Assembly (NCBI GenBank): GCA_000754455.1
Contig: JNSE01000031.1
Location: 1-64,000 of the forward strand
Direction of reading: 5' to 3'
Origin: an actinobacterium acAMD-2
GTDB lineage: Bacteria; Actinomycetota; Actinomycetes; UBA12327
Length of the DNA stretch: 64,000 bases
Part shown: positions 36,309 through 46,126 of the stretch, piece by piece
Position numbering within the stretch: position 1 is the first letter of the stretch
Layout of the letters: every line of letters starts with the position of its first letter
Notes under the pieces: model-generated
What the model saw: the letters and a program-made list of their open reading frames with translations, nothing else
What the model was told of the DNA's origin: nothing
Database searches by the model: none
Translations under genes and position numbers: made by a program

Positions 36309-37502
36309 TTAGTCCGCGGTGCGTTGTCGCTGCTGAGCCACAACCCACGCTGATGCCGATGCGACGACACCGAAAGTAAAGATCGCAAAAAACGCCACAG
36401 GAATCACTTGGGGTCCCACCTGTGACAACCGACCACCGCCGAGGGAGCCACCAGAGATCCCGGCCAAGATGGCTAATGCGACACCGGCCACAACACCAGA
36501 GACTGCGCCCCATCCCGCACTGGCTTCCGCGCTGTCCTGAGTTGTGCGTCGTGCCACGAACCAGCCCATCACCATGGCTGACACCAGCGGGATCAACAGC
36601 ACAGCAGCCGCCGCCAACGGCGGAGTGCCATTGGCTGGGATGGCGGGAACCAAAGGGAAGACTGGCAAGGCTCCCGTTTGCGTCGTACTGGCCGCGACTT
36701 GGGTGCCCGTACCCATCAGGAATCCCGGCCCCAGCGCGAAGCTGGCGCTCCACACCGCAATGTTGGGCAAGTACAACAAACCAATAATTGTCAATAACAA
36801 TCCACCGACAACGCCAGTGCCGAGCAGGGTGAAACTGCCGGATACTTCGTCAAGATGCCACCCCAGAGCTACGGCTGCAAGGAGCGATGCAAGCGCCAGG
36901 ATCGCGATCACGCCAATCGACGCCGCCTTCGCGATGAGTTGCACCCGAGCATCCACGCGGTCTTTGAGCGAGAGGTTCTGTTCGCGAGCAATCGCCAGAC
37001 CAATGGTGACAAATCCTAAGAGCCCGGTGGTGATCAAGACCTTCCACCACACACTGCTCACGGACGCGGTAGATACCCATGCATTAACGATCACATTGAA
37101 GAGCGCGTACGCACCGGCGGTCGAGAGTGTCAAGACCAGGGCATCGGCAGTGGATGTTGGTGTAGCCGCGCGCGCAGCCCACCGGCCGGCCAAATACAAC
37201 AACGTGATGGGAAGGACCAGTAGCCCTAACGGCAAAACGCTGACGTTCACGCCAGCCAGGATGACGGGCACATGATGCGCTGCCATCCAGATGTGGCCGG
37301 TTGAGCGCAGCGCCTCGGCAAATGCGGCGGCTGGACCCGAAGAAAACGCCCACCCCAACAAGACCGGAACCACAATGATGACTAGGCCCATGACGATGCA
37401 CCAGGCGGCAGCAATGGCTGATGTCGTGGCGACAGAGCGCGGGTCGACCTCACCCTCGTGGTTGCTTCGCGTCAAACGCGAGAGCAACGGGAGTTTGGTC
37501 AC
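36309..37502 (-). CDS. perM: PerM-like membrane protein (DUF6350)
   Basis: 397 residues with about ten membrane segments and long Ala/Gly/Val-rich helices. Recognised mainly from context: it stands between sucCD and purNH exactly like PerM (Rv0955) in mycobacteria and DUF6350 proteins in Streptomyces, and the opening SVATTSAIAAAWCIVMGLVIIVVPVLLGW fits that family. Mycobacterial PerM supports division-septum proteins; whether the role holds here is unknown. GTG start with CAAGAT six bases upstream, a near-match of the local leaderless box. Confidence 0.8.
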   Translation of the reverse strand: MTKLPLLSRLTRSNHEGEVDPRSVATTSAIAAAWCIVMGLVIIVVPVLLGWAFSSGPAAAFAEALRSTGHIWMAAHHVPVILAGVNVSVLPLGLLVLPITLLYLAGRWAARAATPTSTADALVLTLSTAGAYALFNVIVNAWVSTASVSSVWWKVLITTGLLGFVTIGLAIAREQNLSLKDRVDARVQLIAKAASIGVIAILALASLLAAVALGWHLDEVSGSFTLLGTGVVGGLLLTIIGLLYLPNIAVWSASFALGPGFLMGTGTQVAASTTQTGALPVFPLVPAIPANGTPPLAAAAVLLIPLVSAMVMGWFVARRTTQDSAEASAGWGAVSGVVAGVALAILAGISGGSLGGGRLSQVGPQVIPVAFFAIFTFGVVASASAWVVAQQRQRTAD

Positions 37503-37557
37503 CCTGTGATCTTGGCAGGCGAAGACTTAAACAAACGCAATCGCAACGCAGAAGGGG

Positions 37558-38430
37558 TTAGAGCTTTTCGACAATCTCGCGCATGATGCGAGCGGTCTCT
37601 GACGGCGTCTTGCCAACGCGAACGCCAACAGCCTCAAGTGCCTCTTGCTTGGCCTGGGCAGTGCCCGACGATCCGGAGACAATCGCGCCGGCGTGACCCA
37701 TGGTCTTGCCTTCAGGAGCCGTGAAGCCCGCAACATAACCCACAACGGGCTTGGTGACGTTGTCCTTGATGAATGCGGCGGCACGCTCTTCAGCATCACC
37801 ACCGATTTCACCGATCATGACAATGGCGTCGGTCTCGGGATCGTCTTGGAATGCACGCAACGCATCAATATGTGTGGTGCCAATAATGGGGTCGCCACCA
37901 ATTCCCACTGCCGAGGAGAAACCAAGATCGCGCAATTCATACATCATTTGGTAGGTCAAGGTTCCGGACTTGCTGACCAAACCAATGCGACCGGCCTTGG
38001 TGATGTCACCAGGGATGATGCCCGCGTTGGACTTCCCGGGGCTAATCAGACCAGGACAGTTCGGACCAATCACTCGAGTCGTTCCAGCATTTTGCGCGTA
38101 CTGGAAAAACTCGGCTGTGTCAGCGACGGGAACGCCTTCGGTAATGACGACAACCAACGGCACGCCCGCATCAACAGCTTCGATAACGGCGCCCTTGGTA
38201 AAACGTGGTGGAACAAAAACCACCGAAACATCGGCACCAGTGGCTGCCACTGCATCGCCAACGGAGTTGAAGACGGGAATGCCGTCGACCTCTTGGCCGC
38301 CCTTGCCGGGCGTCACACCAGCAACGATGTTGGTCCCAGACTCGACCATCCGACGTGTGTGCTTGGTGCCTTCACCGCCGGTGATGCCCTGAACCAAGAC
38401 CTTGCTGTTTTCAGTAATAAAGATTGCCAT
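37558..38430 (-). CDS. sucD: Succinyl-CoA synthetase alpha subunit
   Basis: 290 residues. CoA-binding VLVQGITGGEGTKHT near the N-terminus and the phosphohistidine His246 in GHAGAIVSGSSGTA. Forms the alpha-beta enzyme with SucC, making ATP or GTP from succinyl-CoA, and so takes up the product of MutAB as well as TCA flux. 14 bp after sucC. Confidence 0.98.
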   Translation of the reverse strand: MAIFITENSKVLVQGITGGEGTKHTRRMVESGTNIVAGVTPGKGGQEVDGIPVFNSVGDAVAATGADVSVVFVPPRFTKGAVIEAVDAGVPLVVVITEGVPVADTAEFFQYAQNAGTTRVIGPNCPGLISPGKSNAGIIPGDITKAGRIGLVSKSGTLTYQMMYELRDLGFSSAVGIGGDPIIGTTHIDALRAFQDDPETDAIVMIGEIGGDAEERAAAFIKDNVTKPVVGYVAGFTAPEGKTMGHAGAIVSGSSGTAQAKQEALEAVGVRVGKTPSETARIMREIVEKL

Positions 38431-38444
38431 TGTCTAAAAGTCCC

Positions 38445-39617
38445 TTACTTCGCAGCCAGTTGAGCCGCGCGGCGTGCGGCTCCGTCCATGGTGTCTTCCA
38501 AGATCACAACGCTGAGGTTCGCATCGGTCAAAATCTTTCGTCCCAGATCAGCATTGTTGCCATCGAGCCGAACCACGAGTGGCTTGTCAATCGCGTGACC
38601 GTGCTCCGCAATCAAGGCAATCGCTTGAACGATTCCGTTAGCCACCGCATCACATGCCGTAATGCCACCGAAGACGTTGACGAAAACTGACTTCACGCTG
38701 GGGTCACCCAAAATGATTTCCAGCCCATCGGCCATTACCTGTGCCGAAGCACCACCGCCGATGTCGAGGAAGTTAGCTGGCGTCACACCGCCGAATTCCT
38801 CACCTGCGTAGGCAACAACATCAAGAGTGGACATCACCAGTCCGGCACCGTTTCCGATGATGCCAACTTCGCCGTCCAGCTTGACGTAGTTCAAGCCCTT
38901 TTCCTTGGCCGCCAACTCGAGTGGGTCAATGGCTGAGTTGTCGACCAGCGCTTCGTGGTCGGGGTGACGGAAGTCCGCGTTCTCGTCCAAGGACACCTTG
39001 CCGTCCAGCGCCAGCACCTTGCCCGATGGATCCTTAACCAGCGGATTCACCTCGACCAACGTGGCGTCTTCTTTGATGAAAACAACCCACAACTTTTGCA
39101 AAATGTCGATGATCTGGTCGCGGATTTCCGGCGCGAAACCTGCTGCGTCAGAAATCTCAGCAGCCTTCGCGGCGGTCACGCCCTCGATGGCATCCACGGC
39201 GATTTTGGCTAGTGCATCGGGACGCTCAACAGCGAGTTGCTCGATTTCCATGCCGCCTTCGACCGAGGCCATGGCCAAGTAGGTGCGGTTTGCGCGGTCT
39301 AACAGGAAGGAGACGTAGTACTCCTCGACGATGTCGCTGGCCTCGGTGATTAGCACCTGATGAACGATGTGGCCCTTGATGTCCAGACCAAGAATGGCTT
39401 CAGCCTTTTCCTGCGCTTCATCAGGAGTTTCGGCGAGCTTGACGCCACCGGCTTTTCCACGACCACCGGTCTTCACCTGGGCCTTGACCACAACCGTGGT
39501 GCCGATCTTTTCCGCTGCATCGCGTGCGGCAGCAGCGGTAGTGACGACGATTCCCGATTGAGTCGGTACGCCGTGCTTAGCGAATAAATCCTTGGCTTGG
39601 TATTCGTACAGATCCAC
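38445..39617 (-). CDS. sucC: Succinyl-CoA synthetase beta subunit
   Basis: 390 residues from a GTG at 39617 with GAGGA eight bases upstream; upstream codons in frame are not conserved. VDLYEYQAKDLFAKHGVPT opens the ATP-grasp domain, VVKAQVKTGGRGKAGGVK is the nucleotide loop, and GGITACDAVANGIVQA is the C-terminal ligase part. First gene of a leftward run of twelve genes reaching to trpS. Confidence 0.98.
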   Translation of the reverse strand: MDLYEYQAKDLFAKHGVPTQSGIVVTTAAAARDAAEKIGTTVVVKAQVKTGGRGKAGGVKLAETPDEAQEKAEAILGLDIKGHIVHQVLITEASDIVEEYYVSFLLDRANRTYLAMASVEGGMEIEQLAVERPDALAKIAVDAIEGVTAAKAAEISDAAGFAPEIRDQIIDILQKLWVVFIKEDATLVEVNPLVKDPSGKVLALDGKVSLDENADFRHPDHEALVDNSAIDPLELAAKEKGLNYVKLDGEVGIIGNGAGLVMSTLDVVAYAGEEFGGVTPANFLDIGGGASAQVMADGLEIILGDPSVKSVFVNVFGGITACDAVANGIVQAIALIAEHGHAIDKPLVVRLDGNNADLGRKILTDANLSVVILEDTMDGAARRAAQLAAK

Positions 39618-39879
39618 GCGTGGAGTCCTCAAACTTGAGATGAAGGGGGCGAGAGGGCAATCGCTTCTCAACCCGTGACGACAGGGTGAACGCTATCTGT
39701 CCGCGCTCGCGCGCTACGCACCACCCACGCCTACTCGAACCCATCGGTGGATCGGCCCATCTCCCGTCCGCTAGCCACCTGATGACCACCCAGGAACCTT
39801 TGCGTACCATTGACTTCCTGCGTCCTAGGCGATCCCTGGGGCGCTGTCAATGTCAGACCACACCTCCAGGAGCTTGCGC
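39618..39879. other. Divergent intergenic region, sucC / M23 peptidase (largest gap in the window)
   Basis: 262 bp, the longest non-coding stretch here. It must hold the leftward sucCD promoter and the rightward peptidase promoter. I find the ribosome sites at both edges (GAGGA for sucC, AGGAG at 39868-39872 for the peptidase), a possible rightward -35 TTGACT at 39809, but no clear riboswitch, tRNA or strong hairpin. Confidence 0.6.
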
Positions 39880-40557
39880 GTGCATCCTTACCTCGCGCGC
39901 TGTGTTGTGACTGGAGTGGTGGGTGTGACTCTTGCGGTTGCCGGTACAGCCCTCACTCCCGACACTGCCATTCCCTCTCCATCGGCCAGTCCATCCGTCG
40001 TCGCCGCCAGCAACGCTCCAACCGTGAGCGCCAACGCAAATTTTGCGATCACCCGGGTCGGCGCACAACCAGCCCTTCGAGCAGCCACAGCTCGTAGTGT
40101 CGCGGCGCAACGGGCTTCGCGAAGCAAGGCACGCCTTCGTGCAACGCGGGCTGCGAGCACATGGGTGTGGCCCGTGAGCTCAGTTAGCTTGGGTGAGCGT
40201 TTCGGCGCCTCTGGTGGAAACTGGTCATCGGGTCAGCACACCGGACAAGACTTTGATGGCGACACGGGTGATTCCGTACGCGCCGTAACAAGCGGCGTGG
40301 TGATCTTCGCTGAATCGCTTGGGCGTCGTGGCATCGTGGTGCAGCTTCGCCACAAGGGTGGTATCGAAACCTGGTACTGCCACTTGTCGAAAGTTGACGT
40401 GGCAGTCGGCGACACCGTCACCACCGGCCAACGTGTGGGCCGCATCGGAACCACCGGCAATGTCACCGGTTCACACTTGCACTTTGAACTGCACACCTCA
40501 CCCAAGGTGGCAGTGAACCCCATGCCGTGGTTCAAGCGGAACGGTTTGGGCAACTAA
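39880..40557 (+). CDS. Secreted M23-family peptidase
   Basis: 225 residues from a GTG at 39880 with AGGAG seven bases upstream; an ATG at 39850 would bury that site. Hydrophobic signal segment 6-25, a variable Ala/Ser/Arg-rich spacer to about 95, then the LytM domain: zinc ligands His120 and Asp124 (HTGQD), His168 and His199/His201 in GSHLHFE. The site is complete, so active endopeptidase cleavage of peptidoglycan cross-bridges is likely. Same position beside sucC and uvrD as Rv0950c. Stop interlocks with pcrA (CTAA). Confidence 0.93.
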   Translation: MHPYLARCVVTGVVGVTLAVAGTALTPDTAIPSPSASPSVVAASNAPTVSANANFAITRVGAQPALRAATARSVAAQRASRSKARLRATRAASTWVWPVSSVSLGERFGASGGNWSSGQHTGQDFDGDTGDSVRAVTSGVVIFAESLGRRGIVVQLRHKGGIETWYCHLSKVDVAVGDTVTTGQRVGRIGTTGNVTGSHLHFELHTSPKVAVNPMPWFKRNGLGN

Positions 40558-42818
40558 AGTTTTTGAACGGGTGCGTAGCGAAGGAGCAGACGCTTCTCCC
40601 CGGTCGAGCCAAAGTCAACCGTTGCCTGTGCCCGATCACCTTCGCCTGATACTGCGACCACTGTGCCCAACCCAAAACTGTCGTGCGTAACCCGATCCCC
40701 TGGCGCCAGGTCAAGAACGGGTTGCCCGGAACTGCGGCGAGCGGCCGGCGCAAACACGGATGGCGTGCGAGACGGCACTGCCTTCCAGCGATCGGAGTGC
40801 GCCACCTCTGCTTCGCGTCGCCAATCCAATAGCTCGGTGGGGATTTCTTCAAGAAAACGGGATGCAAGGTTGTAATTGGGGGCACCCCACGTCGAACGCG
40901 ACACAGCACGCGAGAGGTACAACCGTTGACGCGCACGCGTGAGCCCGACATAGGCCAGTCGACGTTCTTCTTGCAATTCGGCCGGATCATCTAGTGAACG
41001 GATGTGGGGGAAGACGCCATCTTCCATCGCGGTGAGAAACACCACCGGAAATTCCAGACCTTTGGCCGTGTGCAGAGTCATCAACGTGACTACACCGCCA
41101 CCATCATCACCATTGGGGATTGAATCCGCGTCCGCTACCAGTGAGACCCGCTCCAAAAACTCAAACAGGGTGGCTGGCTCGTCATTGTTAGCAGCGGTTT
41201 CCTCGAACTCACGAGCCACAGCTTCGAGTTCGGCCAAGTTTTCGATGCGGGTCTCGTCCTGCGGATCCAACGAGGTCCGCAGTTCCGACAAGTAGCCGGT
41301 CTGATCCAACACAGCTTCAAGAATCTCCGCCGGAGGGGTCTGACTCTCGACAAGAATCTGCAAAACATCCAGAAGTTCGACGAAAGCTTGCATTTGAGTC
41401 CGGGAACGCGTGGCAAGACCAGGTGCTTCGTCGCAACGACGTAGCGCTTCCCAGAAGGTAATGCGTTCGCGGCGCGACAAGGTCTCCACAGCCTCTTGGG
41501 CCTTGTCACCGATGCCGCGTTTGGGCACGTTCAGGATGCGGCGTAACGAAACTTCGTCTTGCGGGTTAGCCAAGATGCGCAAGTAGGCCAAGGCGTCACG
41601 AATTTCCTTGCGTTCGTAGAACCGCACACCACCCACGACGCGATAAGGCATATCCGATCGAATGAAGACTTCTTCAAACACACGTGATGCAGCATTGGTC
41701 CGATAGAAAATCGCGACATCACAGGGGCGGATTCCTTCATTGCGACCCAGTTCAACGATTTCCTCAGCGACGAAGCGAGCTTCGTCGTGTTCGTCATCGC
41801 CGACGTAACCCACGATCTGCGCTCCGGCGCCCGCGTTTGACCATAACGTCTTGGGCGGGCGATTCGGGTTCTGTGAGATCACCGCATTGGCAGCGCTGAG
41901 GATATTTTGGGTTGAGCGGTAGTTCTGTTCCAACACAATCGTGGTGGCGTTGGGATAGTCCTGCTCAAATTGCAAGATGTTGCGAATCGTTGCGCCACGA
42001 AATGCATAGATGGACTGATCCGAGTCGCCCACAACGCATAGTTCGGCTTGCGGAATCGGGCCAACCGCGGGACCGACAAGTTCACGCACCAAGACATATT
42101 GCGCATGGTTGGTGTCTTGGTACTCATCGACCAAGATGTGACCGAATCTACGTCGATAAGACTGAAGAACCTCGGGGAAAGCTTGCAGCAGGTTGACGGT
42201 CAGCATGATCAGGTCGTCAAAGTCCATTGCATTGGCTGAACGCAGTCGTCGTTGATACAAGGCGTAGGCCTGAGCCACGGTTTGCTCTTGGTGGCTCGTG
42301 GCTTGCGCTGCGGCGGCTTCGTAGTCAATGAGTTCATTTTTGAAATTACTGACTTGGTTCGAAAACGATCGGGGCGGATAACGCTTGGGGTCAAGGTCAA
42401 GTTCTCGGCACACCATTGTCATCAAGCGTTGCGAATCCGCTGAGTCATAAATCGAGAATGATTTGGTGTAACCGAGGCGATCAGCTTCGGATCGAAGGAT
42501 GCGTACACAGGCCGAGTGAAAGGTGCTCACCCACATCGACTTGGCTTGCGGCCCGATGAGTTCGGCCACGCGCTCTTTCATCTCGCCTGCGGCCTTGTTG
42601 GTGAACGTGATGGCCAGGAGTTCGCTCGGGCGCACACCGCGCGCTCGAATCAAGTGGGCGACCCGATGCGTTAATACGCGCGTTTTGCCCGAGCCGGCTC
42701 CAGCCACGATCAAGAGTGGGGTTCCTGCATGAACCACTGCTGCCCGCTGGGGTTCGTTGAGTCCAGTCAGGAGATCTGATTCAGCCTCACTGGCTGGGTC
42801 AGGAAAGAGAGTGGACAT
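40554..42818 (-). CDS. pcrA: ATP-dependent DNA helicase PcrA/UvrD1
   Basis: 754 residues. Q motif LNEPQRAAV, Walker A GAGSGKT at 40-46, ILVDEYQDTNHAQ (motif II), VVGDSDQSIYAFRGA (III), EQNYRSTQNIL (IV), LMTLHTAKGLEFPVVFL (V) and AYVGLTRARQRLYL (VI). The C-terminal 45 residues (DSFGLGTVVAVSGEGD to LLRYAP) form the Tudor-like fold that contacts RNA polymerase. Repair and replication-restart helicase. ATG six bases after TAAGAT. Confidence 0.97.
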   Translation of the reverse strand: MSTLFPDPASEAESDLLTGLNEPQRAAVVHAGTPLLIVAGAGSGKTRVLTHRVAHLIRARGVRPSELLAITFTNKAAGEMKERVAELIGPQAKSMWVSTFHSACVRILRSEADRLGYTKSFSIYDSADSQRLMTMVCRELDLDPKRYPPRSFSNQVSNFKNELIDYEAAAAQATSHQEQTVAQAYALYQRRLRSANAMDFDDLIMLTVNLLQAFPEVLQSYRRRFGHILVDEYQDTNHAQYVLVRELVGPAVGPIPQAELCVVGDSDQSIYAFRGATIRNILQFEQDYPNATTIVLEQNYRSTQNILSAANAVISQNPNRPPKTLWSNAGAGAQIVGYVGDDEHDEARFVAEEIVELGRNEGIRPCDVAIFYRTNAASRVFEEVFIRSDMPYRVVGGVRFYERKEIRDALAYLRILANPQDEVSLRRILNVPKRGIGDKAQEAVETLSRRERITFWEALRRCDEAPGLATRSRTQMQAFVELLDVLQILVESQTPPAEILEAVLDQTGYLSELRTSLDPQDETRIENLAELEAVAREFEETAANNDEPATLFEFLERVSLVADADSIPNGDDGGGVVTLMTLHTAKGLEFPVVFLTAMEDGVFPHIRSLDDPAELQEERRLAYVGLTRARQRLYLSRAVSRSTWGAPNYNLASRFLEEIPTELLDWRREAEVAHSDRWKAVPSRTPSVFAPAARRSSGQPVLDLAPGDRVTHDSFGLGTVVAVSGEGDRAQATVDFGSTGEKRLLLRYAPVQKL

Positions 42819-42824
42819 CCCCTG

Positions 42825-42830
42825 ATCTTA
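42825..42830 (-). promoter_or_regulatory. Putative leaderless -10 box (TAAGAT) for pcrA
   Basis: On the minus strand TAAGAT ends six bases before the pcrA ATG. The CAGGGG between them touches the ATG and is too close for a ribosome site. Confidence 0.5.
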
Positions 42831-42852
42831 TGAGAACAACCGACAGTGGTGA

Positions 42853-45258
42853 TCAGCGAACGGTGACTTGAACAATCGCCGACTTGGCGGGGCGCAGTTC
42901 ACAAAACCCTAGAGAGCAATTGTTGCTGGCTTTATACGCTCGGAATTGGCGCAACCCACGCTTTTTGACAAGCACCGGATAGGAATACGCGCCCGTTGAC
43001 TTAACCGTTGCTAGACCCAAGGTCTTCCACAGACCCAAACTGAGCACCTGCACTTTGACCTGCGAGCCCACCAGAGTTGGGGCGACCTTTCCCGTAAAGG
43101 TGATCTTTGAACCGCTGCGAACGCTAGTTCGCGAAGGCACCATCGTCACCGAATAGCGTTGCGCCGCGCGCAGCACCAGCGGCTTTGTGGCAAAGGCCTT
43201 CAGCGTGCAACCCAGGGGGGAACAACTGCTGGCTCCCTTATACACGCGATACGAATGCGAACCATAAGTCTTCACCGGAACAACAACACTGAATTGTCCA
43301 TTCGGTGCGATCCGGGCGGTGCCGACCTTGACCCACTTGCCGGCTTTGAGTTCCTGCAATGCAACTGATCCACCTGCCGTCAGAGCCAACGGCCGAACTC
43401 GACCAGTGATCGTGGGCTGGGCCGGGACTAAGACAGTGGGGACCGACAGTGCTGAGGCGACCACATATTGAGTAGTCACTGGAGTCCACCAACCCACAAC
43501 ATCAGCGCGGAAATTGCTACTGCCTGTGAGCCCAGTTAACGAGACTTTCCCATTGGCCCCGACCGGAGCCACAACGTATTGCGCCATGGACGCGGCCGTG
43601 GGAACACTGACTTGATATCCGCTACTTGCTACAGCAGTAGTGGATTTGAATCGAGCGGCAGTTCCGGTGTCTGGATCGAGGGCCAAGACTTGGAGCGCCA
43701 CTGCTTTCGCATTGACCGGGATGCCAAGTTGATTCGCCACCGCGAAGCTCACACTGCGGCCAGAAGTCACTCGGCCTGAGGCACCAAGTCCAGTGGTGGT
43801 GTCCAAAATCCGTTTCGGTTTAGTTCCGGTATGACCTAGTCCGGAAGTTCCATACCAACCATTGATGTCAATGGTTACCTGGACAGCAGAGACGGTATTG
43901 ACGTTCTTGATGACGATGGTTCCATCTCTGCGCGAAGCTGTTATGACTGAACTAGAAATGCGCGCATTTGCTCGATAAGAAACCACATCCGTGATCGACT
44001 CAGTGGCGCCGGCCGGATAAACCCGTAACGTTCCGCTCTTGGTTGCACCAGACGTTGACACCGTCAAGACAAAAGCGCCGGAACCATCACCAGGTACACC
44101 GTTGCGGCCGCCAAACTTAATCGTCTTGGTCGAATTGGCAGGGATAGAAACGTTGGTCACTACCCGCCGAGGCTCAGTGGGATTGAACAACATGCCGCCG
44201 AATTGCTGGTAGTACCCCAGGACATCAGCGCTGATCCATTGCGCACCCAAACTCGTGGCGAGTGAAATCTTGCCATCCAGACCCAGAGGCACAACCAGAG
44301 TCGATCGCGTTGAACCACCAGCGGCAACCTTCATCGCCACGGACGGAGTTCGCGTTCCCCCGCTAGGCCAGAGATAAACCGATGACGGTGCATTGGTTTT
44401 GGCGCGCACCGAAAGCGCTACGGCGCTTACACCTTCGGTGGGAACTCCACCACGACCAGCGACTTGGACTTCCATTTGCTGTCCCGCACTAGTGTTGCTG
44501 GTGAACTCAAGTCGACACTTCTTCGCGCTAGCAACGCCGAGGCCTCGCAGCGAATCAAGAACTCGAACCGGAGTCACAGGAACGAACTGTTGGCCCTTCT
44601 GCACAGGCGCCGCAGTACCTGCACTGTCAATGGCCCCACATGGTGCGCCCGAATCGAGAACTTGTCCGGTGTAAAACGATGTCGCCGCCATCGCACCATC
44701 CCACGTGAAGGAAATATGCACGTGGTCTCGGTGACACTCGGTGTCATTACTCGTTGAAGGTCGCGATGAGCAACTCTTGTACTCAGTCCACCCTCGACCT
44801 GGATCGTAGGCTCGCCAAATCTTGTTGTTCCAAATGATGTACATCACGCCGATGCGGCGTGCCATGGCGATCTTGTTCCCATACTGATCGCTCTTTTGCA
44901 GCCAGGCGATGAAACTGTCGGCCGTTGCCTTTTGGTCAACCTTGCGGGCGCTGATCATCCAGTCGAGGGCTCGGCCTTCATGGTGCTCGCTGAGTCCAGT
45001 GCACCCATACCGAGGGATATAGATGACCCGATCCCCATAGGTCTTGAGCAATAGGTCTTTGACGGCCACAACACCAGGCCGCGGAATTGGGTCACAAATC
45101 TTCTGCGCGAAGTAACCGGTCTGCGGCTCGATCGGCTTGGTGAACGCGCGCGTAACTGGACTCGGTGGGGCGGCCTGTGTGACTAGTGGTTGAGCCACAA
45201 GGAAGCTGACACCGAGCCCGAGAAGGACCAGCCATCTGGTCGCGCGCATAGGGGGCAT
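42853..45258 (-). CDS. Large secreted modular protein with M15-like zinc site and surface repeats
   Basis: 801 residues. Signal peptide 1-29 (cleavage near TQA-AP; a second ATG three codons in is possible). Residues 55-200 form a D,D-peptidase-like domain with His92-x-x-Gly-x-Ala-x-Asp99 (HHEGRALD) and DHVHIS (His179, His181), the M15 zinc pattern, as in extracellular ARB-07466-like hydrolases. Three repeats of about 115-125 residues follow (about 225-590), each opening near a PxRVLD-like phrase and ending in a DVxGWY/W-like strand (DVLGYYQ, DINGWYG, DVVGWWTP). Two Ig-like repeats of about 90 residues close the protein, each with a YKxSxxCSxxxCxL Cys pair. No cell-wall anchor motif is seen. 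Probable peptidoglycan hydrolase; substrate inferred only. Confidence 0.85.
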   Translation of the reverse strand: MPPMRATRWLVLLGLGVSFLVAQPLVTQAAPPSPVTRAFTKPIEPQTGYFAQKICDPIPRPGVVAVKDLLLKTYGDRVIYIPRYGCTGLSEHHEGRALDWMISARKVDQKATADSFIAWLQKSDQYGNKIAMARRIGVMYIIWNNKIWRAYDPGRGWTEYKSCSSRPSTSNDTECHRDHVHISFTWDGAMAATSFYTGQVLDSGAPCGAIDSAGTAAPVQKGQQFVPVTPVRVLDSLRGLGVASAKKCRLEFTSNTSAGQQMEVQVAGRGGVPTEGVSAVALSVRAKTNAPSSVYLWPSGGTRTPSVAMKVAAGGSTRSTLVVPLGLDGKISLATSLGAQWISADVLGYYQQFGGMLFNPTEPRRVVTNVSIPANSTKTIKFGGRNGVPGDGSGAFVLTVSTSGATKSGTLRVYPAGATESITDVVSYRANARISSSVITASRRDGTIVIKNVNTVSAVQVTIDINGWYGTSGLGHTGTKPKRILDTTTGLGASGRVTSGRSVSFAVANQLGIPVNAKAVALQVLALDPDTGTAARFKSTTAVASSGYQVSVPTAASMAQYVVAPVGANGKVSLTGLTGSSNFRADVVGWWTPVTTQYVVASALSVPTVLVPAQPTITGRVRPLALTAGGSVALQELKAGKWVKVGTARIAPNGQFSVVVPVKTYGSHSYRVYKGASSCSPLGCTLKAFATKPLVLRAAQRYSVTMVPSRTSVRSGSKITFTGKVAPTLVGSQVKVQVLSLGLWKTLGLATVKSTGAYSYPVLVKKRGLRQFRAYKASNNCSLGFCELRPAKSAIVQVTVR

Positions 45259-45370
45259 AGTGATCTATCGGCAGTAGGGGGAAGATTTCTTGATGCAACA
45301 CCTACGATAGAGGGATATTCAGCCATTTGGCCGTATCCCAGCAGGCGTGCCCTGCAGAAATGGGTCCTTT

Positions 45371-46099
45371 GTGATCACTGACGTCTCCAGAGCCCTAGTA
45401 GTTACCGCCCATCCCGATGATGTCGATTTCGGGGCTGCAGGGACTATTGCCTCGTGGGTCGCCGCTGGCATTGACGTGACGTACTGCATTTGTACCGATG
45501 GTGGAGCCGGCGGTGTCGACCGAGACGTGCCTCGGTCCGAAGTACCCGGCATCCGGCGGGCCGAGCAAATCGCTGCGGCCAAGGCGTGCGGTGTCACCGA
45601 CGTGCGCTTCTTGGGTTACCTCGATGGCGAACTTGTGGTTTCACATGACTTGCGCCGTGACATTGTGCGCGTGATTCGCCAGGTCATGCCCGACCGCATG
45701 TTGATTCAATCTCCGGAACGCAACTGGGGCCGCATTGGGGCATCACACCCTGATCACTTGGCTGCTGGTGAAGCAGCGATCCAGGCAATCTATCCCGACG
45801 CACGCAATCCCTTTGCGCATCCCACCTTGCTCAATGACGAAGGCTTAGATGCGTGGACCGTTCGGGAAGTGTGGCTCATGGCTGATGCCAGCCCCAACCA
45901 CTGGGTGGATGTCACCGCACACCTTGACACCAAGTTCGCCGCACTCGATGCCCACGCATCGCAGACGGCACACATGGATGACATGCGAGGAATGATTACG
46001 CAGTGGATGAAGCTGGGTGCCGAAACTGCTCGTGCCAACGGCATCGACTTACCGGCTGATGCAGCGGTTGAGGCTTTCCGCGTTGTTTCAACGGGATAG
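45371..46099 (+). CDS. PIG-L/LmbE-family deacetylase (MshB-like)
   Basis: 242 residues from a GTG at 45371; a GTG at 45347 is equally free of a good ribosome site, so the start is uncertain. Zinc motif AHPDD at 13-17 and the second histidine in SHPDHLAAG, with TDGGAGG between. Members remove N-acetyl groups from GlcNAc-type sugars, for example in mycothiol (MshB) or bacillithiol synthesis, or deacetylate mycothiol conjugates (Mca). The 242-residue length is shorter than MshB or Mca, so substrate is open. Confidence 0.88.
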   Translation: MITDVSRALVVTAHPDDVDFGAAGTIASWVAAGIDVTYCICTDGGAGGVDRDVPRSEVPGIRRAEQIAAAKACGVTDVRFLGYLDGELVVSHDLRRDIVRVIRQVMPDRMLIQSPERNWGRIGASHPDHLAAGEAAIQAIYPDARNPFAHPTLLNDEGLDAWTVREVWLMADASPNHWVDVTAHLDTKFAALDAHASQTAHMDDMRGMITQWMKLGAETARANGIDLPADAAVEAFRVVSTG

Positions 46100-46126
46100 A
46101 AAAGTCAAAGACTGGTAAGTCTCGAC

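Noticed and set aside
36544..37275. Open frame of 243 codons opposite the perM-like gene.
   Set aside because: Ser/Thr/Pro-rich complement of hydrophobic membrane-helix codons, a common artefact.
39660..39780. Possible cyclic di-AMP (ydaO-type) riboswitch before the M23 peptidase gene, suggested by GGGTGAA and CGAACCC words.
   Set aside because: The conserved core and the order of pairing elements cannot be matched; only short common words are present. A covariance-model search would decide.
45347..45370. Longer start (GTG 45347) for the PIG-L deacetylase.
   Set aside because: The extra eight residues are not part of the fold and no ribosome site or TANNNT box fits; the choice remains uncertain.
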